This document shows, piece by piece, positions 22,392 through 34,714 of a stretch of DNA of 64,000 nt. Made by a program: the position numbers and the translations under genes. The notes below the pieces were generated by a model, which was given only the letters and a program-made list of their open reading frames with translations, made no database searches and was not told where the DNA came from. Numbering within the stretch: position 1 is the first letter of the stretch; the number at the start of each line of letters is the position of its first letter. The stretch is taken from the NCBI GenBank assembly GCA_037178855.1, contig JASJZC010000007.1, forward strand, positions 3,100,001 to 3,164,000, in the 5' to 3' direction. Origin of the DNA: Oscheius sp. JU75 (lineage: Eukaryota > Nematoda > Chromadorea > Rhabditida > Rhabditidae).

Positions 22392-25342
22392 ATGTATGGG
22401 CTCATCATCGACCACATCGTTACTTATATTCGTGAAAAGTATGGAGAAGCCTCCTGGACTGAAATCAAGGTTTGCCTTCAAAAGTTTTATCGGGAAGATC
22501 CAAAAGAGATCTGATAGCGGTTTGAGTGACAGGAAACCTTGTCCTGATCGCTATCTATAATACGGAGGGCAATAAACGACACTTCAGTATGTCTCGGGAG
22601 TGGAGCAGGATACCTATACCATGGATGAGGTCTACTCCGAAGGGCTGGCTCACAAGTTAATCTGGGCATGTCACGACGTGACCGGGGAGACTGTAGACAC
22701 ATTGATGACCAACGTCGGTGCCAGTTTCTATCGATTCTTGGCAAAGTACGAATTCAACAAGGTCATTCTCAGGCAGTTATGCGCTCATTGACAACGCTTT
22801 TCAGATTGTTCGAGTGCTGGGAAGGACATTCCCGCAGTTTTTGAACGGTTTAGACAACCTTCATGAATATCTCCGGTTCACGTTTCCCAAATTGAAACCG
22901 CCGTCCTTCTATTGCGAACACGAGAGCCGGACGGGACTCACACTTCACTACAGGTTTGCACGACAAGCGCTGTGCTGGACAAATCACACCCGTGTCCGAC
23001 TAATCGTTCACATGATTTGTAACATAAGCACATGCAGGAATTGAATCCACTGATATGGTGCCGCCGCACAGTAAAGTACACAGAAGCTCGTTTGCCTAAC
23101 CTGCTACCGACTAAACAGAGCAGTCATCGCCGACCCACTCGTTTTGAACTAAACAGTCAGGGTCATTTGCTTGCTGGAAAGACCAAATTACTCAATTCAA
23201 ATTATAAAGATGTTTCAGAAGCAAGCGGCGAGGCTTCCTGCACTATGTACAGGGTCAAATCAAAAATATCGCCAAGGAACTTTTCCAAACGGAAGTGGAA
23301 ATTGAACTTCTCGATCACGAACATGACAACAGCATGGAACATGTCATTATGCGATTGCATTTTAACAATATACACTTCAGTAAACAGGTTACCTTTTTTT
23401 GACTGAAATAGTGAAGTGCAGGATAACAAATATGCTGCGCTGACAGCTCATCTTCAAGACTCGATCAAAATAACCTCTGACATCTTTTTCGACATTTTCC
23501 CCTTTATCATTGTGTTTAATCGTGGAATGAGGATTCGCAATGTTGGAATGGGACTTCTTCGCGTCATGTCCAACTTAGTTGGCAAGAAAATCAACCACCA
23601 GTTCATTCTAATGCGACCGTTTATCCGATTCCGATGGGAGGAGGTGACTCTGATGTAGTAGTATAACTTCCGATTCAGATTATGGTCCATTCTAACAACA
23701 TCTTCGAGTTAATGTCAGCAGAAACCATTAGCGATGAAGATGATTCTCTGTTTGCTATGTCTGCTACAGATCCACAGCAGAGTAAAACCTGTGTGTACTA
23801 CATATATTTTATGTTTAGTGAGCGAAGAGCGTAATAGGATGACTGAATCAGAAAAGGCAAAATATCTCTCGCTAAAAGGACAGATGTTCTACATGGAAGA
23901 ATGGGAGAGTATCTGTTTCATGGGAACTCCTGTGTGAGCAGTAACAGAATATTAAAAGATGTCAGGTTTCAGGATGATGAACTTGAACCAGATGTACAAA
24001 TCCGGCCTTTTCATCAATGATTTTGCTTTGCATGATAGTAGCAGAGATCTTGTACTTGCAAGCACGCAGCAAGCAGCTGAATTGAAACTACTACTTCATC
24101 AGGTACCTGCACACAATGCTTAACAGTTTGTCCGTTGTAGGAAGCCCAGAAAAGTGAAAACATGACAGACAACATGAAACGGCTAAAGAAAGAGCGAAGA
24201 CGTGCCGACCGGCTCCTATACCAAATGCTCCCAAGAAGTGTGGCTAATATGCTAAGGAATGGCGAGAGTGCCGTAGCATGTTGCGAGGTAACGCTGAATG
24301 GAAAACTGTGAACAGTGTTTAGATGTTTGATGCTGTCACCGTACTTCAAACGGATATTGTCGGCTTCACTAATCTTTGTAGTGAAATGAGCCCTTTACAA
24401 GTTGTAGATCTTCTGAATGACATGTACACTCGTTTTGATCGGGCGATCGTTCTTCACGGGATTTACAAGGTAATACAAGGTACCTGTCTTATAAAAGAGG
24501 TCACATCACAGATTGAAACTGTCGGTGATGCTTATGTTGTTGTCGCTGGTGCTCCGACAAAGACTGTTCATCATGCAGTTTATGCTCTAGGTGCTCGCTT
24601 TAGCTCTAATTACCAAGTTGTTCTTCAGATTGTGCTCGATCCTTTGTGAAGGAAACTGAAGAACTTGACGCAACCCGGCAAAACCAAACTGTTAATATTC
24701 GGTAAGAATTGCGCTTCCTCACAAAAATGTTCCCTTAGCGCTGGTCTTCACAGTGGCTCAGTTGTTGCTGGAGTTGTTGGAATTAAAATGCCGAGATATT
24801 GCATGTTTGGGGACACCGTAACATTAGCTGCTTCCATGGAGTCGAGCTCAAAAGTGAGAAAATATACAAACTATCTACATTCTTTCAGCCGATGGGAATC
24901 CTTGTGAGTGAATGCACCATAAACAGTGCAGAAAAAGTGGAAGGAAAAGCTTTCCACTTCGATAGTATACAAAGCTACGAGATCAAGGTATCACATCTCT
25001 ATTTTAAACAGTAGCTATGCTTAGAACGGTCTTTCTATAAACGCCAGGTTCTTGATCGGTAGAACGGGTATTCCAAGACCTCCTACTCCACGAATGACGG
25101 AAAGTGCTACCTTTGAGGAAGAGGAAGAAGATGATGACTATGAACCACAGGAAGAAGACGAGAAGCCCATCCATGGACGAAATACTCCCACTTCCTTGGC
25201 TGCAACTGAACTACACAAACGAAATCGTTTAACGTACACTCCAGTATCAGAGGCAGAAATTGACTCTTTTTCCCGGGCTTCCAGCCGTATTTTTCATAAC
25301 GAAGCAGGACCTACAAGTCCTATTAATGGTCATAATAGATAA
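22392..25342 (+). CDS. Soluble guanylate cyclase, H-NOX type (atypical, GCY-31/33-like)
   Basis: Cytosolic haem-sensor cyclase making cGMP from GTP. The start [18 protein letters not shown] is the H-NOX (HNOB) N-terminus. The proximal haem His sits in [11 protein letters not shown], and the propionate motif Y-x-S-x-R is read as YRSKR across an exon junction. HNOBA/PAS follows ([19 protein letters not shown]), then a coiled coil ([20 protein letters not shown]) and the cyclase domain: metal Asp in [23 protein letters not shown], and [20 protein letters not shown] with the guanine-specifying Glu and Cys present. The Asn and Arg that stabilise the transition state in beta subunits are replaced (Thr and Ser). 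An acidic tail ends at 25340-25342, with AATAAA near 25357. About 14 exons. In nematodes such cyclases work in gas-sensing neurons; choice between O2 and NO cannot be told here. The IR25a-type gene follows 277 nt downstream. Confidence 0.9.
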
Positions 25343-25618
25343 CTGTTCATCATTTTGCAATAAATGTTGTTAAACACGAACTTTGGTCCTGGTGTTAATC
25401 GCAGATGTACTCTGGGTATTGTTTTCTCAGAGATAATGGATTTTTTGCCTCTTGTAACCCGAGCTGGTGTCATAAAAGGTAAATATTGTAATTGGTGCAG
25501 AGCAGGTAGGAGAACCGCAGCTGGATTAGGGTTTCGTATGAAATACGATAGTTGGAGGTGGACCCTGCACTCGTGCTCCGTATTTCCTGTCTAGATCCTC
25601 GATGAAGACTATCGCTTC

Positions 25619-28600
25619 ATGCTCATAACAGTTACGATTATTATCATTCTTCGTCAAGTTAGTCTTCTAGTCGCAGACAAAATATGTATGTTCGATTTGA
25701 TCAACCACTACATTAGCTATAGTGGTTCTCAGTGATGCGGGAGACAACTTTGCGAAGGAATTTGAACGACACCTCAACGTTTCTTTCCTCTACTACAAGG
25801 ACCTGGAGGCTCTCGAAGGATTGACCCTGGAATTCTATCAAATAGGCTCAAAAACCAACGAAAACGATGGTGTGACAAGTTCTAGCTTACGAACCAAGTT
25901 TCAGTGTGTGAAAAGCTAGCAAATACAAGTGTCATCATCAGTGTCACTCGAAACACTGATAGTAAGTCTCTTGCTCAAGGCATTGCCACCGTTACGGGTA
26001 TTCCAACTCTGCATATGTTTGGTGAACACTGGACATTGCCACTAGCAGCAGCTTTACAAGGTCTGCTCACTACTCTGTTTAGCACTATGTCGTTTCAGGC
26101 CCAGTGGCTACTGCTGCCCTTCTCAACTACGTTATCTTGGTTCCTCCTGTCAGTGTTTTCTACGAGTTTCTTGGTGACATCTATTCCAGTCTGAACATTG
26201 TCTCCGGAATCGTAGTGTTGTACGATGACATGTACGGTAAGATCTATTCTTTTCCTTTTACTATAAGTTGTTCCAGATTCCAGTTATACTGTCTGGCAGG
26301 GTTCTTTTGGAATGTTACCAGTTCCAACGAAGTTTATTCGACTTGAACCGAAAGGAAAGATGGCCCAGCAAATGAGAGAGCTGGAATCCAGTACAAAAAA
26401 CGTGTTTCTGGTAGCCAAGACGGAGAATATTGAACAGTTCACCATCGAGGTCCCTTTGTTATTATTTTTTTTTCATTTGGAATCTTGTAGAATAGCCCAC
26501 TAATGGAGCAAAAGAGTATCAGTTTCTTTGCATTCACCAAGGATATCACAGCTTTCAAGTGCGATGAGTGTGTCTCAGCCTTTTGGATATGGATGCGTCC
26601 GTATCACAGTGGGAACTTCAGTCAAATCTCGAGATTGAATGCATATTTGGATCAGAATGAGCTTGGAACCGAACTCGACTACCACATTTACGGTTATCAA
26701 GAGGTATAGAATTATTGGGTATTGCAAGGATGTTATCTTCAGGTCGATGCTGCATTTGCAATGGACTTGATGGGATACGCTTTTGAATGGATGCTGAACA
26801 TCAATGCGTCTTTAGAAGTTATCCCGAGACCTCAGTACAATTGTCAAGGTTTCACGAGAAATGACTACAACATCACTCTTCGCGATATTGTCATCAACGA
26901 CAAACTTCATGAATACGGGAGCTACATTGAACAGTCAGCCAACCAATTTTTCGAGGTTTCACACTTCTCGTTTTCTAACGGCCTTGTTTAAGAATATTGA
27001 AGCACGAATATACCGGATAGACAGGTCGATCAGCTATCCCGACGCTTTTTACAACAAAGAACTCGGCTATTGGAGAGTGACAGACAAACTCACCACATTC
27101 TATGGCTCACTAGAGATAGATGTTAGACTCTTGGATCAATACAGAGTCGTCACTCTCATTGTACGTTCTCTCTGTCTTGAACAAACCATTTATTTTAGCA
27201 ACCACCTTTTGTGCAGTACACAAATGATCCGAATGTTCCCTTTGAAGGATACTGCATAGATTTGATGGACATGATAGCTGAGGAATTGAACTTCACTTAC
27301 TCGATATACGAGGTCGAAGACGGTAACTTTGGAGTCATTGACGATAACGGCAATTGGAATGGTTTAATTGGGGCAGTTGGTAAGGTTGTATCATTTCTTT
27401 ATCCAATGAACAATCAGTATCCGGATCGGCTGATATCGCCCTTGCACCCCTATCCGTCATGGCTGAGCGAGAAAATGATGTGGATTTCACGGTTCCTTAT
27501 TACGATCTGGTTGGAACAACGATATTGATGAAAAAGCCGGATGTAGAGTACAGCTTGTTCAAATTTATGCAGGTAGCCATGCATGTCGACTTATTAAACT
27601 GTCTGACAGGTCCTGGAATGGCCCGTATGGTTATCCATCGTCGGAGCGTATGTTCTTACATCATTTCTTCTATGGTTGTTCGACAAATTCAGTCCCTACT
27701 CTTTCACGAACAATCGAGACAGGTAGTCGGCAAATGATAAATCATTGAAAGGTCATTGTAGATACAAGGCAGATCATGAGAAGAGAATCTTCAACTTGAA
27801 GGAATGTCTTTGGTTCTGTATGACATCCTTGACCCCTCAAGGTTTTGACAGGTATCCGAGAAAAAAGTCGGCGTTTTAGGTGGCGGAGAAGCTCCAAAGA
27901 ACATTTCCGGACGATTGGTAGCAGCAACCTGGTGGCTTTTTGGTTTCATTATAATTGCCTCTTACACTGCCAATCTAGCAGCTTTCTTAACAGTGTCCCG
28001 TCTTGAGCAACCCATTGGGCATATCCCGTAAAATATAAGTGTTTATAAACATTTTTAGTTCTCTCGACGACCTGGCCGAACAATACAAAATCGAATATGC
28101 TCCTATCCAAGGAAGTGCCTCAGAGACATACTTTCGTAGAATGGCCGAGATTGAAGAGCAGTTTTACAAGTTAGTTCATTCTCAACACATAAAATGATAT
28201 TTTAGTATTTGGAAGCAAATGTCCTTAAATGAAAGTATGTCTCCGAGGGACAGAGCAAAGCTAGCCGTTTGGGACTATCCTGTGTCCGATAAGTATACCA
28301 ACATTTGGAGGTTTCTTGTTCCCATTCTGATAAGCCGGTCCCTTTTTGTTCCAGGTACATGCAGGAATCCAAACTGCCCCCAACAATGGATGCAGCGGTC
28401 GAAAGGGTTCTCACGTCTGTAGACGGATTCGCCTTTATTGGTTTCGCAGGGGGCAATTGTTCGTAAATAATGGCTGAGAATTTAGGAGATGCCACGGAAA
28501 TAAAGTACGCCACGTTGACCAACTGTAAACTGCAACAAGTGGGGACGGAATTCTCGAGAAAGCCCTATGCTATTGCTGTCCAAACAGGTCATCCCCTCAA

Positions 28601-29095
28601 GGATCCCATATCCAGCGCGTAAGAACTAGCTATTTCATCCTGAATGTGAGATTCAGAATTCTCATGCTTCTGAACCAAAGAAAGTTGGAAACATTGAAAG
28701 ATAAATGGTGGAATCAAAATCCGAATAAGGTTGAGGATCGAAAACAGAATTCCAGCAGAATTATAGGTTAATTGTCCTGTTTCAACAGATGAGAGTGACG
28801 GAATTTCAATCAAAAACATCGGAGGAGTGTTCATCGTCATTCTAGCAGGAATCTTCCTTTCAGTATGCACTTTGGGAGTAGAATATGTCTTCTACAGGTA
28901 AAGTCTTTGATTTTATAACATTCGGATTTTAGAAGAAAGTTGAAAAAGGAAGAAGAAATTTTAAAGGAGGGTCTTGAATTGAATGAAGGAGCATACGAGG
29001 ACTCGTACTCAAGCAGTTCCACATCAACCCTACCCCCTCCACCTTTACCGACCTCTACTCACAACGCATTTCACAATGAAGCCTTCCAATACTAA
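25619..29095 (+). CDS. glr-7: IR25a-type ionotropic (glutamate-like) receptor
   Basis: A complete receptor. Signal peptide ([20 protein letters not shown]). Amino-terminal domain ([17 protein letters not shown]... [19 protein letters not shown]). S1 ligand-binding lobe ([10 protein letters not shown]..., [20 protein letters not shown] with the conserved Arg). First membrane span ([18 protein letters not shown]), pore loop ([18 protein letters not shown]), [12 protein letters not shown] gate, S2 lobe ([36 protein letters not shown]), last span and a Pro/Ser cytoplasmic tail ending NEAFQY. The [27 protein letters not shown] and [11 protein letters not shown] blocks match arthropod IR25a closely, and I recall GLR-7 as the C. 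elegans member. IR25a is a broad co-receptor in chemo-, thermo- and hygrosensation; ion flow is presumably cationic. About 17 exons join in phase. One intron is only 22 nt (28767-28788). The DHHC-like brevity of gaps suggests co-directional transcription with the upstream cyclase. Confidence 0.9.
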
Positions 29096-29371
29096 GTATA
29101 TTTGTATAAAATAAAGTGCCTTCTCTCATTGCCTATATGCAACAAAATTCATAGCTGAAGTGGCTATTGTTTTGGTTAGGAGGAGCACAAATCCGCGCAG
29201 CCCCATATGGCCGGCGCGTTATCCAATTTGCCGAATGAGCAATATAACGGTAACAAAGCTCAGTATCTCTCCCTTTGAGCTGCTACTTGAGACGTTCACC
29301 CCTTCAAATGGCTCCACTTCCTTCAGGTTCTCTTTGTTCTGTTTGCAGACGTCATAGTTGTTGTAGATGAT

Positions 29372-30066
29372 ATGGGATCCCCTTACTTGTCAGACTCGCC
29401 AATCGCCTGTCTAGTTTTTGATTACAATGCTGATGATCCTGAATACAGGAAGCTGACAAAAGCAGAGAGACGCAAACGACGGCGTGCCACTCCAAAGTAC
29501 CGCAACCTACATGCTACGCGTGAAAGGCTGGTTTTTTGTTGATTTGTGTAGTCTTGCAGTAGTAGACGCACTGCCAGACATTTACCGATAAGATTGTCAG
29601 TTCTTCCGATCGGAAAGCCATCTCGGCTGTCTCGACTGGCCCAATCACCCTGAGAGAAAGCGGCATTGCATCAGCAGCGATTACAAATCTATCGCCCTTT
29701 CTCTGATATCGTGCAGTTCTCGAAAAATCGACTGTCGATAAGACGGATTACACGGAAGAAAAAAACTGACAAACACACAAATAGTAGCCGATATTATTTC
29801 CGTGATAGATCAAAAGGTGCTACCTTAATTTTCGTTTTGTTCACACCATTCTAAAAAAAGCATATTGTTTGAATTCAACATTATGTGATGCTCAAAAGTT
29901 TACAAGAAATTTCAGAGTACGAGTGGAGTCCTTCAACATTGCATTTGCTCAGCTGCGAGCTTTGTTGCCAACACTTCCAGTGGAGAAGAAACTTTCAAAA
30001 ATTGAGATTCTTCGTCTTTCCATTGCATACATCAAATTTCTCGATAATCTCCTTCGTCTGAAATGA
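29372..30066 (+). CDS. hlh-15: HEN/NHLH-type basic helix-loop-helix transcription factor (HLH-15-like)
   Basis: Two exons, 29372-29526 and 29916-30066. Exon 1 encodes a short acidic N-terminus ([19 protein letters not shown]), then the basic region [20 protein letters not shown]. Exon 2 continues with [35 protein letters not shown] and [13 protein letters not shown], stop at 30064-30066. The HATRER/VRVE...LSKIEILRL pattern is that of NSCL/HEN factors, neuronal E-box regulators that dimerise with class I bHLH proteins. About 100 residues, matching the small nematode family member. The intron of 389 nt must start with GC (AAAG|GCTGGT) because no GT gives the conserved in-phase join. It sits within the basic region. 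Confidence 0.85.
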
Positions 30067-31151
30067 AACTTTATTTATTCTGTTCTGTTGTTTTGATAAT
30101 GTGAATTCCAACAGTTGTTTTAAAACGACTCATTTGCTCCTGATTACGGGTGCTTACCAAATCAGCAGCTTAAGTTATCATGCCTGCATATTAGGGTCTT
30201 TCTCTGGCCGAACTCTTGATTCCATTCTGCGAGGCAGCATCTATTTCGTTTCTTTTTGCTTTTTACCTAAACAGACCATGATAGGGTCGCTACCGCGATC
30301 ACGCCATTCAGCTATCAAAAAAGAGCTCTGATTGTTCTTTGCGTCGCTTTACGTTCTTTTGGTCAGCTCCTTAAGCGAATTCAGATATCTTCGTTCTCAT
30401 GTATCAATAAGCGCAGCAATATTTGTTCGTTTGATCGCTTTATCGATTTGGGAGGTCTAGCATAATCGGAATTGCTGAGGTAATAGTTGTCGCGAGTTGG
30501 TGTTCGACCTATATTTCAACCATATTCGCTCGAGACCTTTTTCGCAAATTATCTAAAATCTATCAAAGATTCCAATCTCCAATTACAGTCATTTCCCCAG
30601 TCCCTTACTGTTCTACTTTGAGCCAGATCCGTTTATTGTACGGCTCCCAACAGTCTCATTCAATTTCTTCTATCACAAAATCGAAGGCCCTTTTGTTAAA
30701 ATCCCACTGCCCTATTGTTGCTTTTTCTTGACAAAAAACGATCGTCTACAGATTATTCCAAAGGGGGCGGGACTTTGATTTCATTCTTCCAACCGCGACT
30801 ACCATCGAGAGGCGGTCAGTTCCAATCTCTCATCTTGCCCAGATGTTCTGAAGGCGGTTGACAAGCCAGCCGTATGATCTTGGCAACCTCTCTTTGGGCT
30901 TTTCAACATCCTTTGCCCGCCCAATTAGACAATGGCTGATAAGGACGAAGTTCTTATCACGCCAAAAAGGAGTGCATCTCTCTCCATTCTCGGGACATGT
31001 CTGCCCGGTCGAAGGTGAACGGCTTGACCCTCCTCCTTGACTGTACCGGTCTCTGGGGTCAGCCGAGGTCATCTCTAATCGATCTTTAACTTGTGATCTT
31101 TCTATTTCTTTCGGTTTCAGCCTTATTAAGAGTTTTCAGGGTACACACACG
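30067..31151. other. Intergenic / 5' region of S-adenosylmethionine synthetase gene
   Basis: About 1.1 kb with no supported coding exon. The last 60 nt contain two U-rich acceptors (TTTCGGTTTCAG near 31120 and GAGTTTTCAG near 31138) just before the ATG at 31152, fitting a trans-spliced or alternatively spliced 5' leader. Confidence 0.5.
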
Positions 31152-32761
31152 ATGGCTTCCACTTTCCTGTTCACTTCGGAGTCCGTCTCTCAGGGACATC
31201 CTGACAAAATGTGCGACCAGGTAAGCATTTCCTGTTTCGTTTTGTTAAACTTTACTTTGATAGATCTCTGACGCTGTTCTGGATGCTCATCTTGCCCAGG
31301 ATCCCAACGCTAAGGTTGCTTGCGGTTCGTTTAACTGAACAGAGGTCACTATCTCCCGTATTGCAGAGACCGTAACCAAGACCGGAATGATCATGCTTTG
31401 CGGAGAGATCACCTCCAAGGCCAATGTGGACTACCAGGTCCTCGTTCGCAACGTTGTCAGAAAGATTGGCTACGACAGCTCTGACAAGGGTGAGCTATTA
31501 CCATCAAATCGATAATGCATAACGAGCGACTCCCTCTTATCAGCATTATTTCGCGACTGGAAAAGGGCAACGAGCGCCATATTTACTGCTACCTGGTTCT
31601 GGTTTTGTCACATGTTCACGAAACATCTGACTCGCTGGCGTCATCTTTGGTTCTTGCCCTAACCACATGACAATTCAGGATTCGACTACAAGACCTGCAA
31701 CGTTCTGGTCGCTCTTGAGCAGCAGTCTCCCGAAATCGCCGCTGGAGTTCACGAGAACAAGGCTCAGGAAGATGTCGGAGCTGGAGATCAGGGACTTATG
31801 TTTGGATATGCCACGGACGAGACTGAGGAGGCTATGCCCCTTACCTTGATGCTTGCTCATCAGCTCAACAACAAGCTCCATGAGCTTCGTCGTAACGAAG
31901 AGCTCCCATGGGTTCGTCCCGACTCTAAGACTCAGGTATGTCGTTGAAAAGATCTGTATTCCTTTCTCTTCTAGGTCACCATTGAGTACGGTTTTGATGG
32001 AGGAGCTTGCCTTCCCAAGAGAATCCACACTGTTGTCATTTCGACCCAGCACGGGCCTGAAATCTCGCTTGACGATCTTCGCCGCGAGCTGAAGGACAAG
32101 GTCGCCATGGCTGTCCTTCCCGCTAACCTTCTCGATGAAGACACCGTCTTCCACTTGAACCCTTGCGGTGCCTTCACCGTCGGAGGACCCCAGGGAGATG
32201 CTGGTCTCACTGGACGTAAGATCATCGTCGACACCTACGGAGGATGGGGAGCTCACGGAGGTGGAGCTTTCTCCGGAAAGGATCCTACCAAGGTCGACAG
32301 ATCCGCTGCCTACGCTGCCCGATGGGTTGCAAAGAGCTTGGTCAAGGCTGGTCTCTGCCGCAGATGTCTTGTTCAGGTTGATTGATTGTATTTTGTTAGA
32401 TACTTACATCTTTTGCAGGTTTCTTATGCTATTGGAGTTGCTGCTCCTTTGTCGGTAATGGTCTTCTCTTTCGGAACATCCGGACTTACTGAGACTGAAC
32501 TTCTTAAGGTTGTTAATGACAACTTCGATCTCAGGCCAGGATGCATCATCAAGTACGAACTTATTTTTGTTTGAACTAGTCTTCTAATTAAGGGATCTTA
32601 ACCTGAAGAGGCCCATCTACGAGCCCACAGCTGAAAATGGTCACTTCGGACATAACAACTTCCCTTGGGAGCAGCCCCGTCAATTGAAAGTTTCCCCTGA
32701 GCTTCTTGCCAAGGCTAAAGGACCTGCCCGGGCTGAAACTACTGGAGCCATCGCCCACTAA
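31152..32761 (+). CDS. sams-1: S-adenosylmethionine synthetase
   Basis: Makes S-adenosylmethionine from methionine and ATP in the cytosol. All family landmarks are present: [15 protein letters not shown] with the ATP-contacting [18 protein letters not shown], the [15 protein letters not shown] loop, [20 protein letters not shown], the phosphate loop [16 protein letters not shown], and the C-terminal DLRPGCIIK...[14 protein letters not shown]. The protein runs from MASTFLF to TGAIAH, stop at 32759-32761, about 400 residues and so full length. Seven or eight exons use short introns; one, near 31491-31677, is about 190 nt. Codon choice is strongly biased to GC-ending codons (CTC, GTC, ATC), unlike most neighbours, as expected of a highly expressed gene. 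AATAAA lies near 32882. Confidence 0.96.
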
Positions 32762-32993
32762 ATTTAAAAAAACCGTCATAAAAGACTTTTAAAGACCTTA
32801 TTGATGAGACTTTCTCTTCGCCTATCCTCATAACACAGAGATTATTCAGAAGATTATATCTTCGGTTGCCTTATGGGATTCAATAAACTGTACTTCAAAT
32901 TCATTATTATGCTTTTTGCGCAACCATTATGCTCCACAACCTATCACCAGTAGACATGACAATTTCTCGAGGTAAAATATGTAAATTTGGAAG

Positions 32994-34500
32994 CTAGAGT
33001 TCGATTTCCCTCATGAGTGTGTCCTTCTGAGCTGCAGGTAATCCTAGCTCTGACATCGAGCGAATGTTTGTGACTAGATGTTCAGGAAGAGGCTAAAACA
33101 TGAAAGCATAGTTTTATAAGCTAAAATGTTGTACTTTGCCATACTCGCTCAGCAATTTCACTCCATCATTGACTTTTCCTGTATACAAAGAGTTGATTGC
33201 AGCAAGGTTCGTCACCTAGGAAACTTTGAGCAAACTAGGGTACCCTACCATGGCTCGCTTATCCTCAGCCTTTATCAATCGTTGAGCATATTCTCCAGTG
33301 TGTGGAAAAGCTCCAAGAAAAAGTGCCCTCAATGCTCTTAAAATGGAATTCTGATATTAAAAAAATGTATAACTTGTGCAATGTGAGATGGTTTGGTTGC
33401 GTGCTTTTACTGCTCGCTTCCAACATCAACTTGTTTGACGTCGAGTCATCTCCCGCAAACAAGGCAATTCTCAGCATTTCCAACGTTAGAAGTCCCTGAC
33501 ATGAATGAATGTTTGACATAAAACATTGTCTTCACCTGGTCTTCAGCACTAGAAACCTTTCTCAAACAGTCCAAATGAATCATGCTCTGTCTGACTTCTC
33601 CAAGAGAAAATAAGAGTCGTGCATGAATCTTTTCCACTACTATCAAGCGTCTTTTCCAGGCAGACACAGCTTCTTCCACTTTGTTTTGAGAGAAAATGTC
33701 CAAAACCTAAGTCAAAGTGTCAAAATAAGTTGGCTTTGGGAAAATTACCGACTGGATGTTTGCTTTCAATTTTTCGGTTCTCTCCAATGCTTTCCATGGG
33801 AGAGGGGTAAAACGGAGGATTTCAGCGTGAATGAGTCTCAGGGAAAAAGGTACCATCGTCCCTGAAATATAACAGTGTATAAAGATAATAGACGTCTCAA
33901 ACAGACCTTTTTTGTTAGAATCCAGGTGGTACTGATAGTAGAGATCAGGTGCATCCAACTCTTCGAATGCCGCTATTTCTTCTACCACTTGTTTGTGCAT
34001 TTTGAGAACCAGCAAAAGTTGGAATCTCAGAGACCACAGCTAAAACAAGAATTAAACTGCCACTAATTTGCTTCACCATTAGTGTTTGCTCATTAGTTGC
34101 GCTTGTTCGTCCTATCTTGTTCAGTCCCTGCCCCATTTGCGATAAAAGGACAGTTGTTGCGTTCAGCGCTATCTCCACCTGATTTGCAGTCTAAATAAAA
34201 ACAAGTGTATATTTTTAACCCGTTGATAACCAATAAGGCAGAAAGTCCTTTTCCGTTCAAATCAGGCGAGATTTTGCAAAAATGATTGTTGAAGAACAAG
34301 TGGTATTTTTCAGTGTCTTTTGCAGGAAACTTGGCATCCGTCTTCAATCCAGGCATAGTATAGCATATTCCTGTTTTTTTCTGCTCTAATGCTGTCTAAA
34401 AGTCAAAAACATTCTATTAAACTGACGAAACTACCTTCAAGCGCTGTGATTCTGGCCACTGGAACAGGAACTCATTCTTATCACAATCTACAGCCAGCAT
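32994..34500 (-). CDS. trpp-12: TRAPPC12 (TTC15)-like TRAPP complex subunit
   Basis: Part of the TRAPPIII-type tethering complex in ER-to-Golgi traffic and autophagy. The identifying block, read on the minus strand, is FEELDAPDLYYQYHLD followed after a 44-nt intron by GTMVPFSLRLIHAEIL and KALERTEKLKANIQS, close to vertebrate TRAPPC12. TPR-like helices follow (EAVSAWKRRLIVVEKIHARL, NLAAINSLYTGKVNDGVKLL). The protein ends MSELGLPAAQKDTLMREIEL at stop 32994-32996. The start MLAVDCDKNEFLFQWPES at 34498-34500 lies behind a GTTTCAG acceptor. About ten exons, roughly 370 residues: shorter than the human protein because the long N-terminal region is missing, as in other worms. It lies 215 nt downstream of the myotrophin gene on the same strand. 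Confidence 0.8.
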
Positions 34501-34714
34501 TAACTGAAACACTCATTTTGTTGTATTATTCTGTTTATGTACTAGTAGCTAAAACTAATTCTAATAATTGAACGAGTTTGAAAAGCGATAGGTTTATTAC
34601 AAGCTCGAAACAACACCGTTCATCAGGTTTAAAGCAATCACAGGAATGCACACGGGTAAAAGCTGATAAGTAGAATGCCAAGTAAGTAAAACTCAAAAAT
34701 GAAGAAGCAACCAT

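Noticed and set aside
28010-28061. Apparent GC donor after EQPIG in the IR25a-type gene
   Set aside because: A canonical GTAAAA donor 8 nt downstream gives an in-phase join to SLDDL, so a GC-AG intron is not needed.
31675-32256. 193-codon minus-strand ORF
   Set aside because: Antisense to the highly biased S-adenosylmethionine synthetase exons; a codon-bias shadow.
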